In this document: in pieces, positions 1 through 9,946 of the stretch
How the letters are laid out: each line of letters starts with the position of its first letter
How positions within the stretch are numbered: position 1 is the first letter of the stretch
Origin: Methylophilus sp. 13
Lineage (GTDB): Bacteria > Pseudomonadota > Gammaproteobacteria > Burkholderiales > Methylophilaceae
Direction: 5' to 3'
Assembly (NCBI RefSeq): GCF_015354335.1
Contig: NZ_JADKYR010000001.1
Location: forward strand, 1 to 64,000
Length of the DNA stretch: 64,000 bases
Notes under the pieces: model-generated
Databases searched by the model: none
What the model was told of the DNA's origin: nothing
What the model saw: only the letters and a program-made list of their open reading frames with translations
Program-made: the position numbers and the translations under genes

Positions 1-294
1 GATGAAACCACCCAGCAGAACGCTGCACTGGTTGAAGAGGCCGCTGCTGCGGCTGAATCCCTGGTCGATCAGGCCAATCAATTAGCCGATGCTATTAGTC
101 AGTTTAAACTGGAGGGCGTGGCCGCTGGCGGGTTTTCCAGTGCGCACGCAAACACGCACCGCGTGTCTGAGAAAAAACGTGCAGTCAACCTGACTGCTAT
201 GCATAAACACAAAGGCAGCCCAAGCCGTGGCGCTGGTGATCCGGGCAAGTTGCTCAAAACGGGCACGCACGATCATAGCTGGGAAAGTTTTTAA
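1..294 (+). CDS. Methyl-accepting chemotaxis protein, C-terminal fragment (5' end outside window)
   Basis: The reading frame is open from the first base and ends at TAA 292-294 (97 residues visible). It starts in the distal part of a chemoreceptor signalling domain: [20 protein letters not shown] is the usual C-terminal helix of the four-helix bundle. A flexible basic tail (HKHKGSPSRG) follows and ends in HDHSWESF. The equivalent segment of the next gene ([20 protein letters not shown]) is almost identical, so the two are paralogues in tandem. The sensor part cannot be seen. The C-terminus is not a classical CheR-binding NWETF pentapeptide, although WESF resembles its core. Confidence 0.9.
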   Translation, partial: DETTQQNAALVEEAAAAAESLVDQANQLADAISQFKLEGVAAGGFSSAHANTHRVSEKKRAVNLTAMHKHKGSPSRGAGDPGKLLKTGTHDHSWESF

Positions 295-576
295 GCGCCA
301 AATTGCCTTCTGTAGCAGCTCATAGGGCTTAAATCCCCCTGTTTGCTGCTGCAAAAGCTAAATGGCTCGAATAATCCCCATGATCAAAACCACCCTGCCA
401 GGTAAGTAATTACGACGATAAGAATTTCTTTAGGGGGGCAATTACCGCAAAAGAACCAAATTTCCCCTTTTTACATGCAATTCAAAAGTGGCTTGCATGC
501 TGAATAATCGCTGACATAGGTCGATAAATAGACCAAATAATAAATTATCTGGATCTGGAAAAAAGGAGTGAAACGC
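295..576 (+). other. Intergenic region between the two chemoreceptor genes
   Basis: This 282-base gap holds no convincing reading frame. It has a short inverted element around the repeated TTGCATGC/GCATGC near 480-500 and an A-rich leader ending in the AAAAGGAG ribosome-binding site of the next gene. No clear terminator or promoter was recognised. Confidence 0.4.
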
Positions 577-2706
577 ATGTTCGCTGATCAATGGGGTGCG
601 CTTGCGGGAAGACTTTCTCGTACTAAGCTTTCATTACAACTGACGATGATACTGGGCGTGCTGGTATGCAGTCTGTTGGCACCACTGGTTTTAAATACCG
701 GCTCAGGTATGGGTTTCATGCTTCATGCAGGATTAACGCTGTTGGCCATATTCATGGCATGCGGTCTGACCGCTTCAGTGAAGCACGTGGTAGGTGGCGA
801 GCCCTTGCAAACACTGCAAGCCGCACAATCTCTGGCGCAGGGTGACTTTGCTGTGCAGACAAGCGCAGCCACAGCCTCGGTGGCAGATGCAATCAATCAG
901 TCAAAAGCCGGTTTTGCAAACTTCAAACAGCAATTGGCGCTGATAGAAGCCGAGCATGCCAAAGGCAACCTTAACGCGCAGCTGGATGTGACTGCGTTTG
1001 CAGGGGAGCTGAGCCAGTCTGCCGCAAGCGTGAACCATCTGTTAAACATGCATGTGGCCAGTATGGAAAAAGCCGGCCGCGCCGTTGAGGCGCTGGGTCG
1101 TGGTGAGCTGAATACGCAGCTTGAACGCTTGCCAGAACATTTGCATGCCTTCAATCAAGGCTTCGATGGCCTCAAATCTAACGTACAGGCATTGATTCAG
1201 GACCTGACAGCAATGTCTAAAAACCATGCCGAAGGTGAAACGGATGCGCGTTTGAATAGCGGTCAATTACAGGGTGATTTTAAAGTGGTGGCTGACGTTG
1301 TGAATCGCATGATTCATGGCTATGTGACCGAAACCGAGCGCTTTATTGCAGTCATGGACAGTATTGGCCGGGGTGACCTGACGGCGCAACTGGAAGCCAT
1401 GCCAGGCAAGAAAGCCGCCATGAACAAGAGCGTAGATCGTATCCGCGGCAACCTGAAAGGGATTGTAGACTCTGTAAACTGGGTCAATGCCGAGCACGAA
1501 AAAGGCAATATTGATATGACCCTGCGTGCAGACATGTTCAAAGGCCAGTTCTCATTATTGGCTGAAAGTATCAACAATATCGTGGCTGGACATATCGAGT
1601 TGAATCAAAAAGCCATGGCCTGCGTACAAGCGTTTGGTGATGGTAATTTTGATGCACCGCTGGAGCAGTTCCCAGGCCTCAAGGCAAAAATCAATCAAAC
1701 CATAGAGCAAGTGCGCAGCAACCTGAAAGCCTTGAATGCAGACGCCCAAATGCTTGCTGAAGCCGCCAAAGAGGGTCGTGTCACCGTCCGCGCCAATGCA
1801 GACAGACACCCAGGCGATTATCGCAAGATTGTGCAAGGCATGAACAATACGCTGGACATGATTGTAGAGCCAGTGTTGACGGTGAAGACCGCAGCGGAAT
1901 CTATCAATATTGCTGCCAAGGAAATTGCCCAGGGCAATGCTGACTTGAGTCGCCGTACTGAGGACCAAGCAGCCAACCTGGAAAAAACAGCCTCCAGTAT
2001 GGACGAGCTCGCATCGACCGTGAAACAGAATGCCGAAAACGCCAAGCAGGCGAATAATTTAGCTGCACAGGCCTCACAAGTTGCCGTCAAAGGTGGCGAG
2101 GTTGTCGGTGCGGTGGTGGCCACCATGAGTGATATCAATGAGAGTGCCCGCAAGATTGAAGACATTATTTCCGTGATTGACGGCATTGCCTTCCAGACCA
2201 ACATTCTGGCGCTAAATGCAGCGGTAGAAGCAGCCCGGGCCGGTGAGCAAGGTCGTGGTTTTGCAGTGGTGGCGGCCGAGGTGGGTAGCCTGGCGCAACG
2301 CTCATCCGTAGCCGCACGTGAAATTAAAGAATTGATTACTGACTCCGTGAACAAAACAGCAGAAGGTAGCCGTCAGGTGCAGGAAGCTGGAAACACGATG
2401 CATGAAATCGTGGATTCCGTGAAACGGGTCAGTGTGATTATTGGTGAAATTGCATCGGCATCGAATGAGCAAAGTGCCGGCATCGCCATGGTCAACGATG
2501 CGGTGATCCGCATGGATGATGTGACGCAGCAAAACACAGCTTTGGTTGAAGAGGCTGCTGCGGCTGCAGAATCCCTGATGGATCACGCCAACGAGCTGGC
2601 TAGTGCAGTAGGGGTATTTATTGTGGATGGACAGGCAAAAGCGTCCAGCCATCGCGCAGGAAATGCAGACTGGGACGACGATTATCGTCAGGTCAGCAAC
2701 GGTTAG
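577..2706 (+). CDS. Methyl-accepting chemotaxis protein with tandem HAMP-like repeats and almost no periplasmic domain
   Basis: Chemoreceptor of 709 residues. Two membrane segments (about 22-39 and 46-65) are separated by only about six residues, so there is no periplasmic ligand domain. A long stretch follows (about 70-430) of repeated units with [18 protein letters not shown] and [10 protein letters not shown] cores, which look like stacked HAMP or PAS-linker helices. The signalling domain follows, with the hairpin tip [20 protein letters not shown] near residues 535-560. The ATG at 577 is preferred over the in-frame GTG at 568 because AGGAG (564-568) lies 8 bases before ATG but overlaps the GTG. 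Input is probably cytoplasmic or from the membrane. A Fae-like protein and the che genes follow, which suggests a link to C1 metabolism (inference). Confidence 0.93.
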   Translation: MFADQWGALAGRLSRTKLSLQLTMILGVLVCSLLAPLVLNTGSGMGFMLHAGLTLLAIFMACGLTASVKHVVGGEPLQTLQAAQSLAQGDFAVQTSAATASVADAINQSKAGFANFKQQLALIEAEHAKGNLNAQLDVTAFAGELSQSAASVNHLLNMHVASMEKAGRAVEALGRGELNTQLERLPEHLHAFNQGFDGLKSNVQALIQDLTAMSKNHAEGETDARLNSGQLQGDFKVVADVVNRMIHGYVTETERFIAVMDSIGRGDLTAQLEAMPGKKAAMNKSVDRIRGNLKGIVDSVNWVNAEHEKGNIDMTLRADMFKGQFSLLAESINNIVAGHIELNQKAMACVQAFGDGNFDAPLEQFPGLKAKINQTIEQVRSNLKALNADAQMLAEAAKEGRVTVRANADRHPGDYRKIVQGMNNTLDMIVEPVLTVKTAAESINIAAKEIAQGNADLSRRTEDQAANLEKTASSMDELASTVKQNAENAKQANNLAAQASQVAVKGGEVVGAVVATMSDINESARKIEDIISVIDGIAFQTNILALNAAVEAARAGEQGRGFAVVAAEVGSLAQRSSVAAREIKELITDSVNKTAEGSRQVQEAGNTMHEIVDSVKRVSVIIGEIASASNEQSAGIAMVNDAVIRMDDVTQQNTALVEEAAAAAESLMDHANELASAVGVFIVDGQAKASSHRAGNADWDDDYRQVSNG

Positions 2707-2762
2707 GGCAGGGTAGCGAATGCCCTTTAATAAAGTAGTACTTTTTATATCAGGAGTTAAAA

Positions 2763-3470
2763 ATGGCAGTGATTGATCGAGTATTGATTGGCGAAGGTTT
2801 AGTCATCGAAGAGCGTCCAGAAGGTGGTTTGGATTTGAAAAATGTGGCCCACATTGACTTGATTATGGGTCCACGCGGTAGCGCTGCAGAAGACGCATTT
2901 TGTCGTACGCTCACCGACCAAAAACAAGGCGTAAACGGTTTGTTGGCGATTGCAGCGCCAAACATGATGGTAAAACCAAACACCGTAATGTTTAACAAGG
3001 TGACCATCAAAGATGGACGTCAGGCAACACAAATGTTTGGCCCGGCACAACGTGGTGTAGCGATGGCTGTAATGGATTGCGTCGCTGACGGTACGATCCC
3101 GCTGGAAGAAGCAGATGATGTATTTATCTGTGTTGGTGTATTCATCGACAGTAAAGCTGACATGGATGACCGTATCCAGGACTGGAACTACCGTGCAACA
3201 AAAATGGCGATTAAAGCCGCCGTTGCGCGTGAGCCTAAAGCTGCTGACGTTGTGAAGCAGTACAAGGAAGCGCTGCATCCATTTGCTGCACAAACTCCGG
3301 AAGCACAAAACCGTCGTGCTGAAGACAAAGCTGCTGCCTTAGCAATTTCTCAAATGCAAGAGCGCAGCAAGCATGCAAAAAACAGCTATGAAACCCAAGT
3401 TAAAGATGATCAGCAAGTTGATTTGGCCATTTCACAAATGAGAGAGCGTATCAACACGACACGCGCTTAA
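2763..3470 (+). CDS. Formaldehyde-activating enzyme (Fae) homologue with C-terminal repeat extension, in the chemotaxis operon
   Basis: Residues about 5-170 match Fae, which condenses formaldehyde with tetrahydromethanopterin. They carry [10 protein letters not shown] with the catalytic-type His (His30), [30 protein letters not shown] and [14 protein letters not shown] tail unusual for Fae follows (residues about 170-235) and contains a duplicated nonapeptide: LAISQMQER at 193-201 and LAISQMRER at 221-229, 28 residues apart. The gene has an AGGAG site (2752-2756) and lies 56 bases after the chemoreceptor and 41 bases before cheR. Placement between receptor and adaptation genes suggests a formaldehyde-sensing or signalling role rather than bulk metabolism (inference). 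Catalytic activity is possible because the core motifs are kept. Confidence 0.85.
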   Translation: MAVIDRVLIGEGLVIEERPEGGLDLKNVAHIDLIMGPRGSAAEDAFCRTLTDQKQGVNGLLAIAAPNMMVKPNTVMFNKVTIKDGRQATQMFGPAQRGVAMAVMDCVADGTIPLEEADDVFICVGVFIDSKADMDDRIQDWNYRATKMAIKAAVAREPKAADVVKQYKEALHPFAAQTPEAQNRRAEDKAAALAISQMQERSKHAKNSYETQVKDDQQVDLAISQMRERINTTRA

Positions 3471-3511
3471 TTCTGGCAGTGTATGCCCGCGGATTTGCAT
3501 AGGATAACGAA

Positions 3512-4411
3512 GTGAGTGCATTAAAAAAACAAGAGCAAGAAGATCGCGAGTTTTTGTTTACGCGCGATGATTTCGTCAGAATTAAAAGTCTGATTTATCG
3601 CCATGCAGGCATTTCATTATCCGATGCAAAGACCGATATGGTCTACAGCCGAATCGGAAGGCGTTTGCGCGCGCTGGACATGAATAGTTTCAAACACTAT
3701 CTGGACACGCTCGAGCAGCAGAACAATGCGGATGAGTGGCAGGCATTTACCAATGCGCTAACCACTAATTTGACCTCGTTTTTTCGGGAAGAACATCATT
3801 TTCCGATTTTGGCCGAACATCTGGTGAAGCTGTCAGCCAACCGGCGAGGAAAACCGCTACGCATCTGGTGTTCTGCGGCATCGACGGGCGAAGAGCCTTA
3901 TTCGATTGCGATCACCGCTTGCGAAGCGTTTAATAGCTTGAAACCGCCTGTAGAAATTGTTGCCACAGACATTGATACCAATGTGCTGGCGACGGCGAGT
4001 GCAGGCGTGTACCCGCTAGACCGGGTCAAGAAAATGGATGACGGTCGTGTACGCAAATTTTTTGAACGTGGCACAGGCAAGCATGACGGCCTGGTCCGTG
4101 TCAAAAAAGCCGCCCGTGACCTGATTCATTTTCACCAATTGAATTTACTGGATGCACAATGGCCATTTCATGATGGCTTTGATGTGATTTTTTGCCGCAA
4201 TGTCATGATCTATTTTGACAAGCCGACACAAGGCAAAATCATTGAAAAATTTGTCAACCTCATGCATGAAGACAGTTTGTTATTGGCAGGCCATTCAGAA
4301 AACTTTTTGTATGTGTCCGACCACCTGCAACTGTTGGGAAAAACCGTCTATAAATTAAAAACCAGTGGCGCGGCACGTTCCAGCCTCTTTACGCATCGGA
4401 AATCGCTATGA
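3512..4411 (+). CDS. cheR: Chemotaxis protein methyltransferase CheR
   Basis: S-adenosylmethionine-dependent methyltransferase that methylates receptor glutamates (299 residues). An N-terminal helical domain (about 1-90) is followed by the Rossmann methyltransferase domain with IWCSAASTGEEPYSIAI (SAM-binding), VATDIDTNVL, FDVIFCRNVMIYFD and AGHSENF. The start is GTG, supported by an AGGA site about 8 bases upstream. Its TGA overlaps the cheD start (ATGA), so the two are translationally coupled. The length is normal for the family. Confidence 0.96.
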   Translation: MSALKKQEQEDREFLFTRDDFVRIKSLIYRHAGISLSDAKTDMVYSRIGRRLRALDMNSFKHYLDTLEQQNNADEWQAFTNALTTNLTSFFREEHHFPILAEHLVKLSANRRGKPLRIWCSAASTGEEPYSIAITACEAFNSLKPPVEIVATDIDTNVLATASAGVYPLDRVKKMDDGRVRKFFERGTGKHDGLVRVKKAARDLIHFHQLNLLDAQWPFHDGFDVIFCRNVMIYFDKPTQGKIIEKFVNLMHEDSLLLAGHSENFLYVSDHLQLLGKTVYKLKTSGAARSSLFTHRKSL

Positions 4412-5016
4412 GTGTCATGCAAGAAGAAATTTCTAACACCCTGTATTTTGACAGAACATTTAATTGCAATGCTGCCAAAATTTCACCAGGGGAGTATTAC
4501 TACACAGACAAGGACATGTTGATTGTCACCGTGCTTGGGTCCTGTGTTTCTGCCTGTATCCGTGACAGCCGTACCGGCATTGGTGGCATGAACCATTTCA
4601 TGTTGCCCGAGGGGGGCAGTGCAGACAAGGACAGCCCGATCTCTGAGTCGATGCGCTATGGCACTTATGCCATGGAAGTCTTGATCAACCAGCTGTTGCG
4701 TAACGGCGCCAAGCGCGAAAACCTCGAAGCTAAAATTTTTGGGGGCGGCAACGTCTTGCGCAGCTTTACCACCAATAACGTGGGTGATCGTAATGCTGCG
4801 TTTGTCAAAAAGTATCTGAAAGAAGAAGGGATTAAAGTCACCGGCGAAGATTTGCTGGATATTTATCCCCGCAAGGTTTATTTCTTTCCCAAAACCGGTA
4901 AAGTACTGGTTAAAAAGCTGAAACAATTGAACAACTACACCTTGGTCAAGCGCGAGCAAGCTTACTCCAGCAAGCTGCAAACCAACGATGTGGGTGGAGA
5001 TATCGATTTGTTCTAA
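4408..5016 (+). CDS. cheD: Chemoreceptor glutamine deamidase CheD
   Basis: Probable protein-glutamine deamidase acting on receptor methylation sites (202 residues). The catalytic region is visible as [14 protein letters not shown] (Cys) followed by GGMNHFMLP (His), both CheD hallmarks, and KIFGGGNVL lies in the second half. The start overlaps the end of cheR by four bases. It runs in the order cheR-cheD-cheB that is common in betaproteobacteria. Confidence 0.95.
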   Translation: MSVMQEEISNTLYFDRTFNCNAAKISPGEYYYTDKDMLIVTVLGSCVSACIRDSRTGIGGMNHFMLPEGGSADKDSPISESMRYGTYAMEVLINQLLRNGAKRENLEAKIFGGGNVLRSFTTNNVGDRNAAFVKKYLKEEGIKVTGEDLLDIYPRKVYFFPKTGKVLVKKLKQLNNYTLVKREQAYSSKLQTNDVGGDIDLF

Positions 5017-5042
5017 TAATAATTAAAACAAGGGGTTATGCC

Positions 5043-6113
5043 ATGAAAACAAAAGTGCTGGTGATTGACGACTCGGCATTGATACGCAGTTTGTTGAGCG
5101 AAATCATTAACGACACCAAGGATCTGGAAGTGGTTGGAACCGCACCGGATCCGCTGGTCGCGCGCGAGATGATCAAGCAGTTGAATCCGGATGTACTCAC
5201 GCTGGATGTAGAAATGCCACGCATGGACGGTCTGGATTTTTTAGAAAAACTCATGCGTTTGCGTCCGATGCCCGTGCTTATGGTATCCACGCTGACAGAA
5301 AAAGGCTCTGAAATCACTTTGCGTGCACTGGAGCTGGGTGCCACCGACTTTGTCACCAAACCCAAAATGGGCATTACCCAGGGCATGCAGCAGTATGCCG
5401 CCGAGATTACTGACAAGATCCGTGTTGCTGCCAGAGCGAAAATCAGCACCTTGCAAAGTATTGCCAAAGCGTCTAATACGCAGATACAACAAAGTCCCAT
5501 CCGCAATCCGCTCATCAGTAGTGAAAAACTGCTGATTATTGGCGCCTCTACTGGCGGCACCGAAGCGATCAAGTCCTTTTTAATGCAGATGCCTTCTGAT
5601 TGCCCCGGCATTTTAATTACCCAACACATGCCTGCAGGCTTCACCAAGTCCTTTGCTAGTCGTCTGGACAGTCTGTGCAAAATTGCCGTCAAGGAAGCCG
5701 AAGATGGTGAGCGCGTATTGCCTGGCCATGCCTATATCGCGCCAGGGGATCAGCATTTACTGCTCGCCAGAAGTGGCGCCAACTATGTCACCCGTTTATC
5801 TGACGCCGAGCCGGTGAATAGACATAAGCCATCAGTCGATGTATTGTTTGATTCAGCGGCTACAAACGCAGGTAAAAACGCCGTCGGGATCATTTTAACG
5901 GGCATGGGCAAAGATGGCGCCGCGGGCATGTTGCGCATGAAGAATGCCGGCTCTTTCAATTTTGCCCAAAACGAAGAAAGCTGTGTGGTGTATGGTATGC
6001 CACGCGAAGCGGTTGCGCATGGTGGTGTTCACGAAGTCGGGCATTTAAAAGACTTGCCACGTCTGGTGCTACAACATCTTGCAACTAACAGTGAACGCGC
6101 CATTCGCGTATAG
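5043..6113 (+). CDS. cheB: Chemotaxis response regulator protein-glutamate methylesterase CheB
   Basis: Two-domain protein of 356 residues. The N-terminal receiver has [11 protein letters not shown] and phospho-acceptor Asp in [11 protein letters not shown]. The C-terminal methylesterase has the catalytic Ser in [26 protein letters not shown], and [13 protein letters not shown] near the end. It removes methyl groups from receptors when phosphorylated by CheA. CheA and CheW are not in the visible part of this operon and probably lie upstream of the window. Confidence 0.97.
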   Translation: MKTKVLVIDDSALIRSLLSEIINDTKDLEVVGTAPDPLVAREMIKQLNPDVLTLDVEMPRMDGLDFLEKLMRLRPMPVLMVSTLTEKGSEITLRALELGATDFVTKPKMGITQGMQQYAAEITDKIRVAARAKISTLQSIAKASNTQIQQSPIRNPLISSEKLLIIGASTGGTEAIKSFLMQMPSDCPGILITQHMPAGFTKSFASRLDSLCKIAVKEAEDGERVLPGHAYIAPGDQHLLLARSGANYVTRLSDAEPVNRHKPSVDVLFDSAATNAGKNAVGIILTGMGKDGAAGMLRMKNAGSFNFAQNEESCVVYGMPREAVAHGGVHEVGHLKDLPRLVLQHLATNSERAIRV

Positions 6114-6225
6114 TACTGTGAGGAATAAACCGGTAAATCCCAGCTTTATCCTGATTAGCATTGACCATGGTTCGTTCCATAATACAGGCTACGGGATTAG
6201 TAATTAAATGATAGCGGAGTAACAA

Positions 6226-6624
6226 ATGGGCAACCCAAATACTAAATTTCTGGTAGTGGATGATTTTTCTACGATGCGTAGAATTGTTCGCAACCTGCTC
6301 AAAGAACTTGGTTATAACAATGTTGAAGAAGCAGAAGATGGTGCAGATGCCCTCAACAAGTTGCGCAATGGTGACTTTGAATTCGTGGTTTCCGACTGGA
6401 ATATGCCCAACATGGACGGTTTGACCATGTTGCAGAATATCCGTGCAGACAGCAAATTATCCAAATTGCCTGTATTGATGGTCACTGCCGAGGCAAAAAA
6501 AGAAAACATTATTGCTGCGGCCCAGGCCAAAGCGAGTGGCTATGTGGTGAAGCCTTTCACTGCTGCCACACTTGAAGAGAAGTTATCCAAAATCTTTGAA
6601 AAATTGGAAAAAGGCGAGGTGTAA
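6226..6624 (+). CDS. cheY: Chemotaxis response regulator CheY
   Basis: Single-domain receiver of 132 residues. The acidic pocket is [13 protein letters not shown], the phospho-acceptor Asp is in [12 protein letters not shown], the conserved Thr is in [10 protein letters not shown] and the Lys is in GYVVKPF. These match flagellar-motor CheY proteins. It has a GGAG site (6214-6217) and is followed two bases later by cheZ, so the pair is co-translated. Confidence 0.97.
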   Translation: MGNPNTKFLVVDDFSTMRRIVRNLLKELGYNNVEEAEDGADALNKLRNGDFEFVVSDWNMPNMDGLTMLQNIRADSKLSKLPVLMVTAEAKKENIIAAAQAKASGYVVKPFTAATLEEKLSKIFEKLEKGEV

Positions 6625-6626
6625 CC

Positions 6627-7307
6627 ATGACCGAAGCGATCAATCCGAATCAGGATCATGCGGCGATGGATCTTGCCTCTAACCTGATTTCCACGATGAG
6701 TCCCAATCAGCAAGAGGAAATGATCAGCCGGATTGGACACATGACCCGCTCCTTGCACGATAATCTGAGTGCGCTGGGCTATGACAAGGTGCTGGAACAA
6801 GTTGCGCAGGAAATTCCTGATGCCAGAGACCGTTTAAGTTATGTGGCAAAAATGACTGAACAGGCGGCTGAGCGTGTGCTGAACGCCACTGATCTGGCCA
6901 CGCCTTTACAGTCAGAGTTATCTGATCGGGCTGCAGTGTTGAAGCAACGTTGGGAAGAGGTCATGCAGCGTGCTTCGCTCAAATCGGAATACGATGCTGT
7001 TGTCCATGAAACACTGGAATATATGTCACTGGTCAGTCAACACACATCGACGACCAAATCGTTACTGATGGATATCATGATGGCGCAGGACTTTCAGGAT
7101 CTGACCGGCCAGGTGATCAAGAAAGTGACCTCACTGGCACAAGACCTGGAGAGACAATTGGTGCAAGTGTTGGTAGATTTTTCTCCTGCGGCCAAAAAAG
7201 ACGAGGACTCCTTGATGAATGGTCCACAAATTGATCCACATAACACCGTGGATGTGGTCGCCAATCAGGAACAGGTGGATGATCTGCTCGAAAGCCTGGG
7301 CTTTTAA
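6627..7307 (+). CDS. cheZ: CheY phosphatase CheZ
   Basis: Protein phosphatase of 226 residues that dephosphorylates CheY-P. The catalytic region DIMMAQDFQDLTGQVIKKV contains the Asp and Gln used for catalysis, and the C-terminal amphipathic peptide QEQVDDLLESLGF is the CheY-binding tail. It is the last gene of the operon and is followed by a rho-independent terminator. Confidence 0.96.
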   Translation: MTEAINPNQDHAAMDLASNLISTMSPNQQEEMISRIGHMTRSLHDNLSALGYDKVLEQVAQEIPDARDRLSYVAKMTEQAAERVLNATDLATPLQSELSDRAAVLKQRWEEVMQRASLKSEYDAVVHETLEYMSLVSQHTSTTKSLLMDIMMAQDFQDLTGQVIKKVTSLAQDLERQLVQVLVDFSPAAKKDEDSLMNGPQIDPHNTVDVVANQEQVDDLLESLGF

Positions 7308-7337
7308 TTCTCAGCATTTATCCAGTGTCATCCTGGC

Positions 7338-7363
7338 AAAGGCATCTTAGGATGCCTTTTTTA
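7338..7363 (+). terminator. Rho-independent terminator after cheZ
   Basis: A perfect stem AAGGCATC/GATGCCTT with a TTAG loop is followed by a run of T. It lies about 30 bases after cheZ and ends the chemotaxis operon. Confidence 0.85.
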
Positions 7364-7386
7364 TTGATCAGGCAGACTTCTACTTA

Positions 7387-7764
7387 TTAAAGCCCGACGC
7401 GCTCTTCGGGTTTTAGCGCAGCGAGTTCCTCATCCGAATATAAGCGGCCTCGGGTGATAAAGGCCATGCCACTGCCACAATCGAGTGAAAATGAGCCACT
7501 CGAGCCCGGCATCGCATCGAGGATGGTGTGCGTACTGTGCATAAAACTGAAATGACTGTCACTCATGTAAAAAATAGCACCACCGGGCAAGGTTCCCAGT
7601 TTGACATCCATCGGACTGGCGATGTATTCGGCAGCTGGTAGGCACATCGGGCCACTGCCTTCACAACATCCGCCTGATTGAAAAAATACAATTGGGCCAT
7701 GCTGGGCGGTTAATTGCTCAATGAGCGCGATGGCCGCTGGCGTTGCAGAAACACGTTCAGTCAT
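7387..7764 (-). CDS. DUF779 family protein
   Basis: Small protein of 125 residues with the cysteine-rich core FFQSGGCCEGSGPMCLP near residues 28-44, typical of DUF779. Such genes are often found next to NAD-dependent aldehyde dehydrogenases, as here. No function is established; the cysteine cluster suggests metal or thiol binding. It has an AGGGGAAG site before its ATG. A hairpin separates it from the dehydrogenase, so it may be expressed by readthrough. Confidence 0.85.
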   Translation of the reverse strand: MTERVSATPAAIALIEQLTAQHGPIVFFQSGGCCEGSGPMCLPAAEYIASPMDVKLGTLPGGAIFYMSDSHFSFMHSTHTILDAMPGSSGSFSLDCGSGMAFITRGRLYSDEELAALKPEERVGL

Positions 7765-7796
7765 GCTCTTCCCCTGTTTATATTGTGATAGATAGA

Positions 7797-7826
7797 TAAA
7801 AAAAGGAGCGAAAAATTCGCTCCTTT
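7797..7826 (-). terminator. Terminator between aldehyde dehydrogenase and DUF779 genes
   Basis: An 11 bp stem (7802-7812 with 7816-7826) has a three-base loop. Read on the minus strand it ends in a run of seven T, so it should terminate or attenuate transcription from the aldehyde dehydrogenase into the DUF779 gene. Confidence 0.75.
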
Positions 7827-7865
7827 AGATCAAACAAATGTCTGTTTTAGCATTCCCGCCAAGAT

Positions 7866-9386
7866 TTAGAAGAATCCCAGTTTTTTCGGGCTGTAGCTGA
7901 CCAGCAGGTTTTTGGTTTGCTGGTAGTGGTCCAGCATCATTTTATGCGTTTCACGGCCAATGCCAGACTCTTTGTAGCCACCGAATGCGGCATGCGCAGG
8001 ATAAGCGTGGTAGCAGTTAGTCCAAACGCGGCCAGCCTTGATGCCACGGCCCATACGGTAAGCGCGGCTGCCGTCACGCGACCAGACGCCTGAACCCAGG
8101 CCGAAAATGGTATCGTTGGCAATGCTCAGTGCTTCAGCTTCATCTTTAAAGGTGGTCACTGCCAGCACAGGTCCAAAAATTTCTTCCTGGAAGATGCGCA
8201 TTTTATTATGACCTTTGAACAAGGTCGGCTTGATGTAATAGCCTTCAGCCAGATCACCGCTGAGTACATTACGCTCACCTCCGCACAATAACTGCGCACC
8301 TTCCTGACGACCAATATCCATGTAGGAGAGGATTTTGTTCACTTGGTCTTGGGATGCCTGCGCACCAATCATGGTGTTGGGGTCAAGTGGGTTACCTTGT
8401 TTGATGGCGGCAACACGTGGCAATACACGCTCCATAAACTTGTCGTAAATGGATTCCTGGATTAACGCACGGGAAGGGCAGGTACAGACTTCACCCTGGT
8501 TAAATGCAAACAGCACCAAGCCTTCTACGGCTTTATCCAGGAAATCATCATCGGCAGACATGATATCTTCAAAGAAGATGTTAGGCGATTTGCCACCCAG
8601 TTCGAGGGTTGCTGGAATCAGGTTGCTGGCTGCAGCCTGGGCAATATAACGACCGGTGGCTGTCGAACCAGTAAAGGCGATTTTCGCAATACGCTTGCTG
8701 GTAGAGAGTGGGGCACCTACCTCACGGCCAAAGCCGTTGACGATGTTGATGACGCCAGGCGGAATCAAATCAGCAATCACTTCCATCAGGATCAGCAGGC
8801 TAATCGGCGTGAACTCTGCAGGCTTCATTACCACCACGTTACCCGCGGCCACAGCTGGCGCCAGTTTCCAGGCGGCCATCAGAATAGGGAAGTTCCACGG
8901 AATAATCTGGCCGACCACGCCTAGTGGCTCGTGAAAGTGGTAGGCAACGGTATGTTCATCCAGTTCACTAATGCTGCCTTCTTGCGCACGCAACGCCCCG
9001 GCAAAATAGCGGAAATGATCTGCTGCCAATGGAATATCGGCATTCATGGTTTCGCGGATAGGCTTACCGTTATCGACGGTTTCCGCAGTCGCGATCAACT
9101 CAAGGTTTTGCTCGATGCGATCAGCAATTTTCAGCAACAAGTTGGAGCGATCAACGACAGAAGTCTTGCCCCATTTATCGGCTGCTGCATGCGCTGCATC
9201 CAATGCTAATTCAACATCCTCGGCGCTAGAGCGTGCAGCTTGTGTGTAGGGCTTGCCAGTAATAGGCGAGATGACATCAAAATATTCACCTTTGACCGGT
9301 GCAACCCATTTTCCACCGATAAAGTTATCATACTTGGCTTTATAGGGCACTTTAACGCCCATCGCCTTGAGAAGATCCAAACTCAT
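7866..9386 (-). CDS. NAD-dependent aldehyde dehydrogenase (ExaC/AldB type)
   Basis: 506 residues, the normal length for acetaldehyde-type dehydrogenases. Visible motifs are [10 protein letters not shown], the cofactor loop FTGSTATGR, the general base in [12 protein letters not shown] (Glu262) and the catalytic cysteine region [11 protein letters not shown] (Cys301 or Cys303). It oxidises short aliphatic aldehydes to acids. In a methylotroph it may handle acetaldehyde or other aldehydes made by broad-range alcohol dehydrogenases (inference). An AGGAG site precedes the ATG. Confidence 0.93.
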   Translation of the reverse strand: MSLDLLKAMGVKVPYKAKYDNFIGGKWVAPVKGEYFDVISPITGKPYTQAARSSAEDVELALDAAHAAADKWGKTSVVDRSNLLLKIADRIEQNLELIATAETVDNGKPIRETMNADIPLAADHFRYFAGALRAQEGSISELDEHTVAYHFHEPLGVVGQIIPWNFPILMAAWKLAPAVAAGNVVVMKPAEFTPISLLILMEVIADLIPPGVINIVNGFGREVGAPLSTSKRIAKIAFTGSTATGRYIAQAAASNLIPATLELGGKSPNIFFEDIMSADDDFLDKAVEGLVLFAFNQGEVCTCPSRALIQESIYDKFMERVLPRVAAIKQGNPLDPNTMIGAQASQDQVNKILSYMDIGRQEGAQLLCGGERNVLSGDLAEGYYIKPTLFKGHNKMRIFQEEIFGPVLAVTTFKDEAEALSIANDTIFGLGSGVWSRDGSRAYRMGRGIKAGRVWTNCYHAYPAHAAFGGYKESGIGRETHKMMLDHYQQTKNLLVSYSPKKLGFF

Positions 9387-9667
9387 AGTAACTCCTGTGT
9401 TTTTTCTATTAATATCGTAGCAGAACTGCTCTCCAAACCGCCTACATCAAATCGCAACTATGTATCGCGATAAACATACGTTAACACCTTATTTTATAAG
9501 GCTTAGCCGTGTGTTTGTGTGCTAAACATTAAACCTTAAAAATAACAAAAGCAAGCTTTTTAGCCAACTTTATACTGTTTTATAAGATAGCAGACCTGAC
9601 ATCTTGCTAGCCCTAAAACAGGCCATATGAAGTGTGAAAGTCGCCACTGATTACACCATAAAATGAT
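9387..9667. other. Intergenic region upstream of the aldehyde dehydrogenase and tRNA-Ser
   Basis: About 280 AT-rich bases between divergently read units. It must hold the promoter of the aldehyde dehydrogenase on the minus strand. ATCGCAACTATGTATCGCGAT near 9450-9470 contains an imperfect ATCGC/GCGAT inverted repeat that could be an operator. No reading frame is convincing. Confidence 0.35.
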
Positions 9668-9696
9668 TTGGCGTCTTTAACTTTTATGGGTATAAT
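9668..9696 (+). promoter_or_regulatory. Sigma70-type promoter of tRNA-Ser
   Basis: TTGGCG (9668-9673) and a perfect TATAAT (9691-9696) are separated by 17 bases, and the tRNA starts 13 bases after the -10 box. The ssrA promoter in this window has a very similar TTGGCT-17-TATAAT layout. Confidence 0.8.
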
Positions 9697-9709
9697 CCCG
9701 CCTTATTTC

Positions 9710-9799
9710 GGAGAGATGGATGAGCGGTTTAAGTCACCACCCTGGAAAGGTGGCATAGGGGCAACTCTATCGAGGGTTCGAATCCCTCTCTCTCCGCCA
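9710..9799 (+). tRNA. tRNA-Ser (anticodon GGA)
   Basis: Class II tRNA of 90 bases including an encoded CCA. The acceptor GGAGAGA pairs with TCTCTCC, the anticodon stem-loop is CCACC-CTGGAAA-GGTGG giving anticodon GGA, a long variable arm follows, and the T-arm contains GGTTCGAATCC. Its 3' end (TCTCTCCGCCA) is repeated at 12470-12480, marking it as the integration site of a small decayed element. Confidence 0.97.
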
Positions 9800-9861
9800 G
9801 CAGTAAAATAAGGCCTGTTTTCTGTTACTAATCAATAAGTTACGGATAACAGGTTTTTTAT

Positions 9862-9886
9862 TTTTACCTTACGCTTTTACCTTACG
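9862..9886. repeat. Tandem direct repeat next to the tRNA-Ser attachment site
   Basis: TTTTACCTTACG occurs twice (9862-9873 and 9875-9886) at a 13-base period, 63 bases after the tRNA. Short direct repeats beside an attachment core are typical of integrase arm-binding sites, so this may be the arm region of the element (inference). Confidence 0.5.
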
Positions 9887-9946
9887 TTTGCGTGATGTTC
9901 CTAGCTCGTTGATATTTATTTTCAACGTATATATAAGTAATAGACA

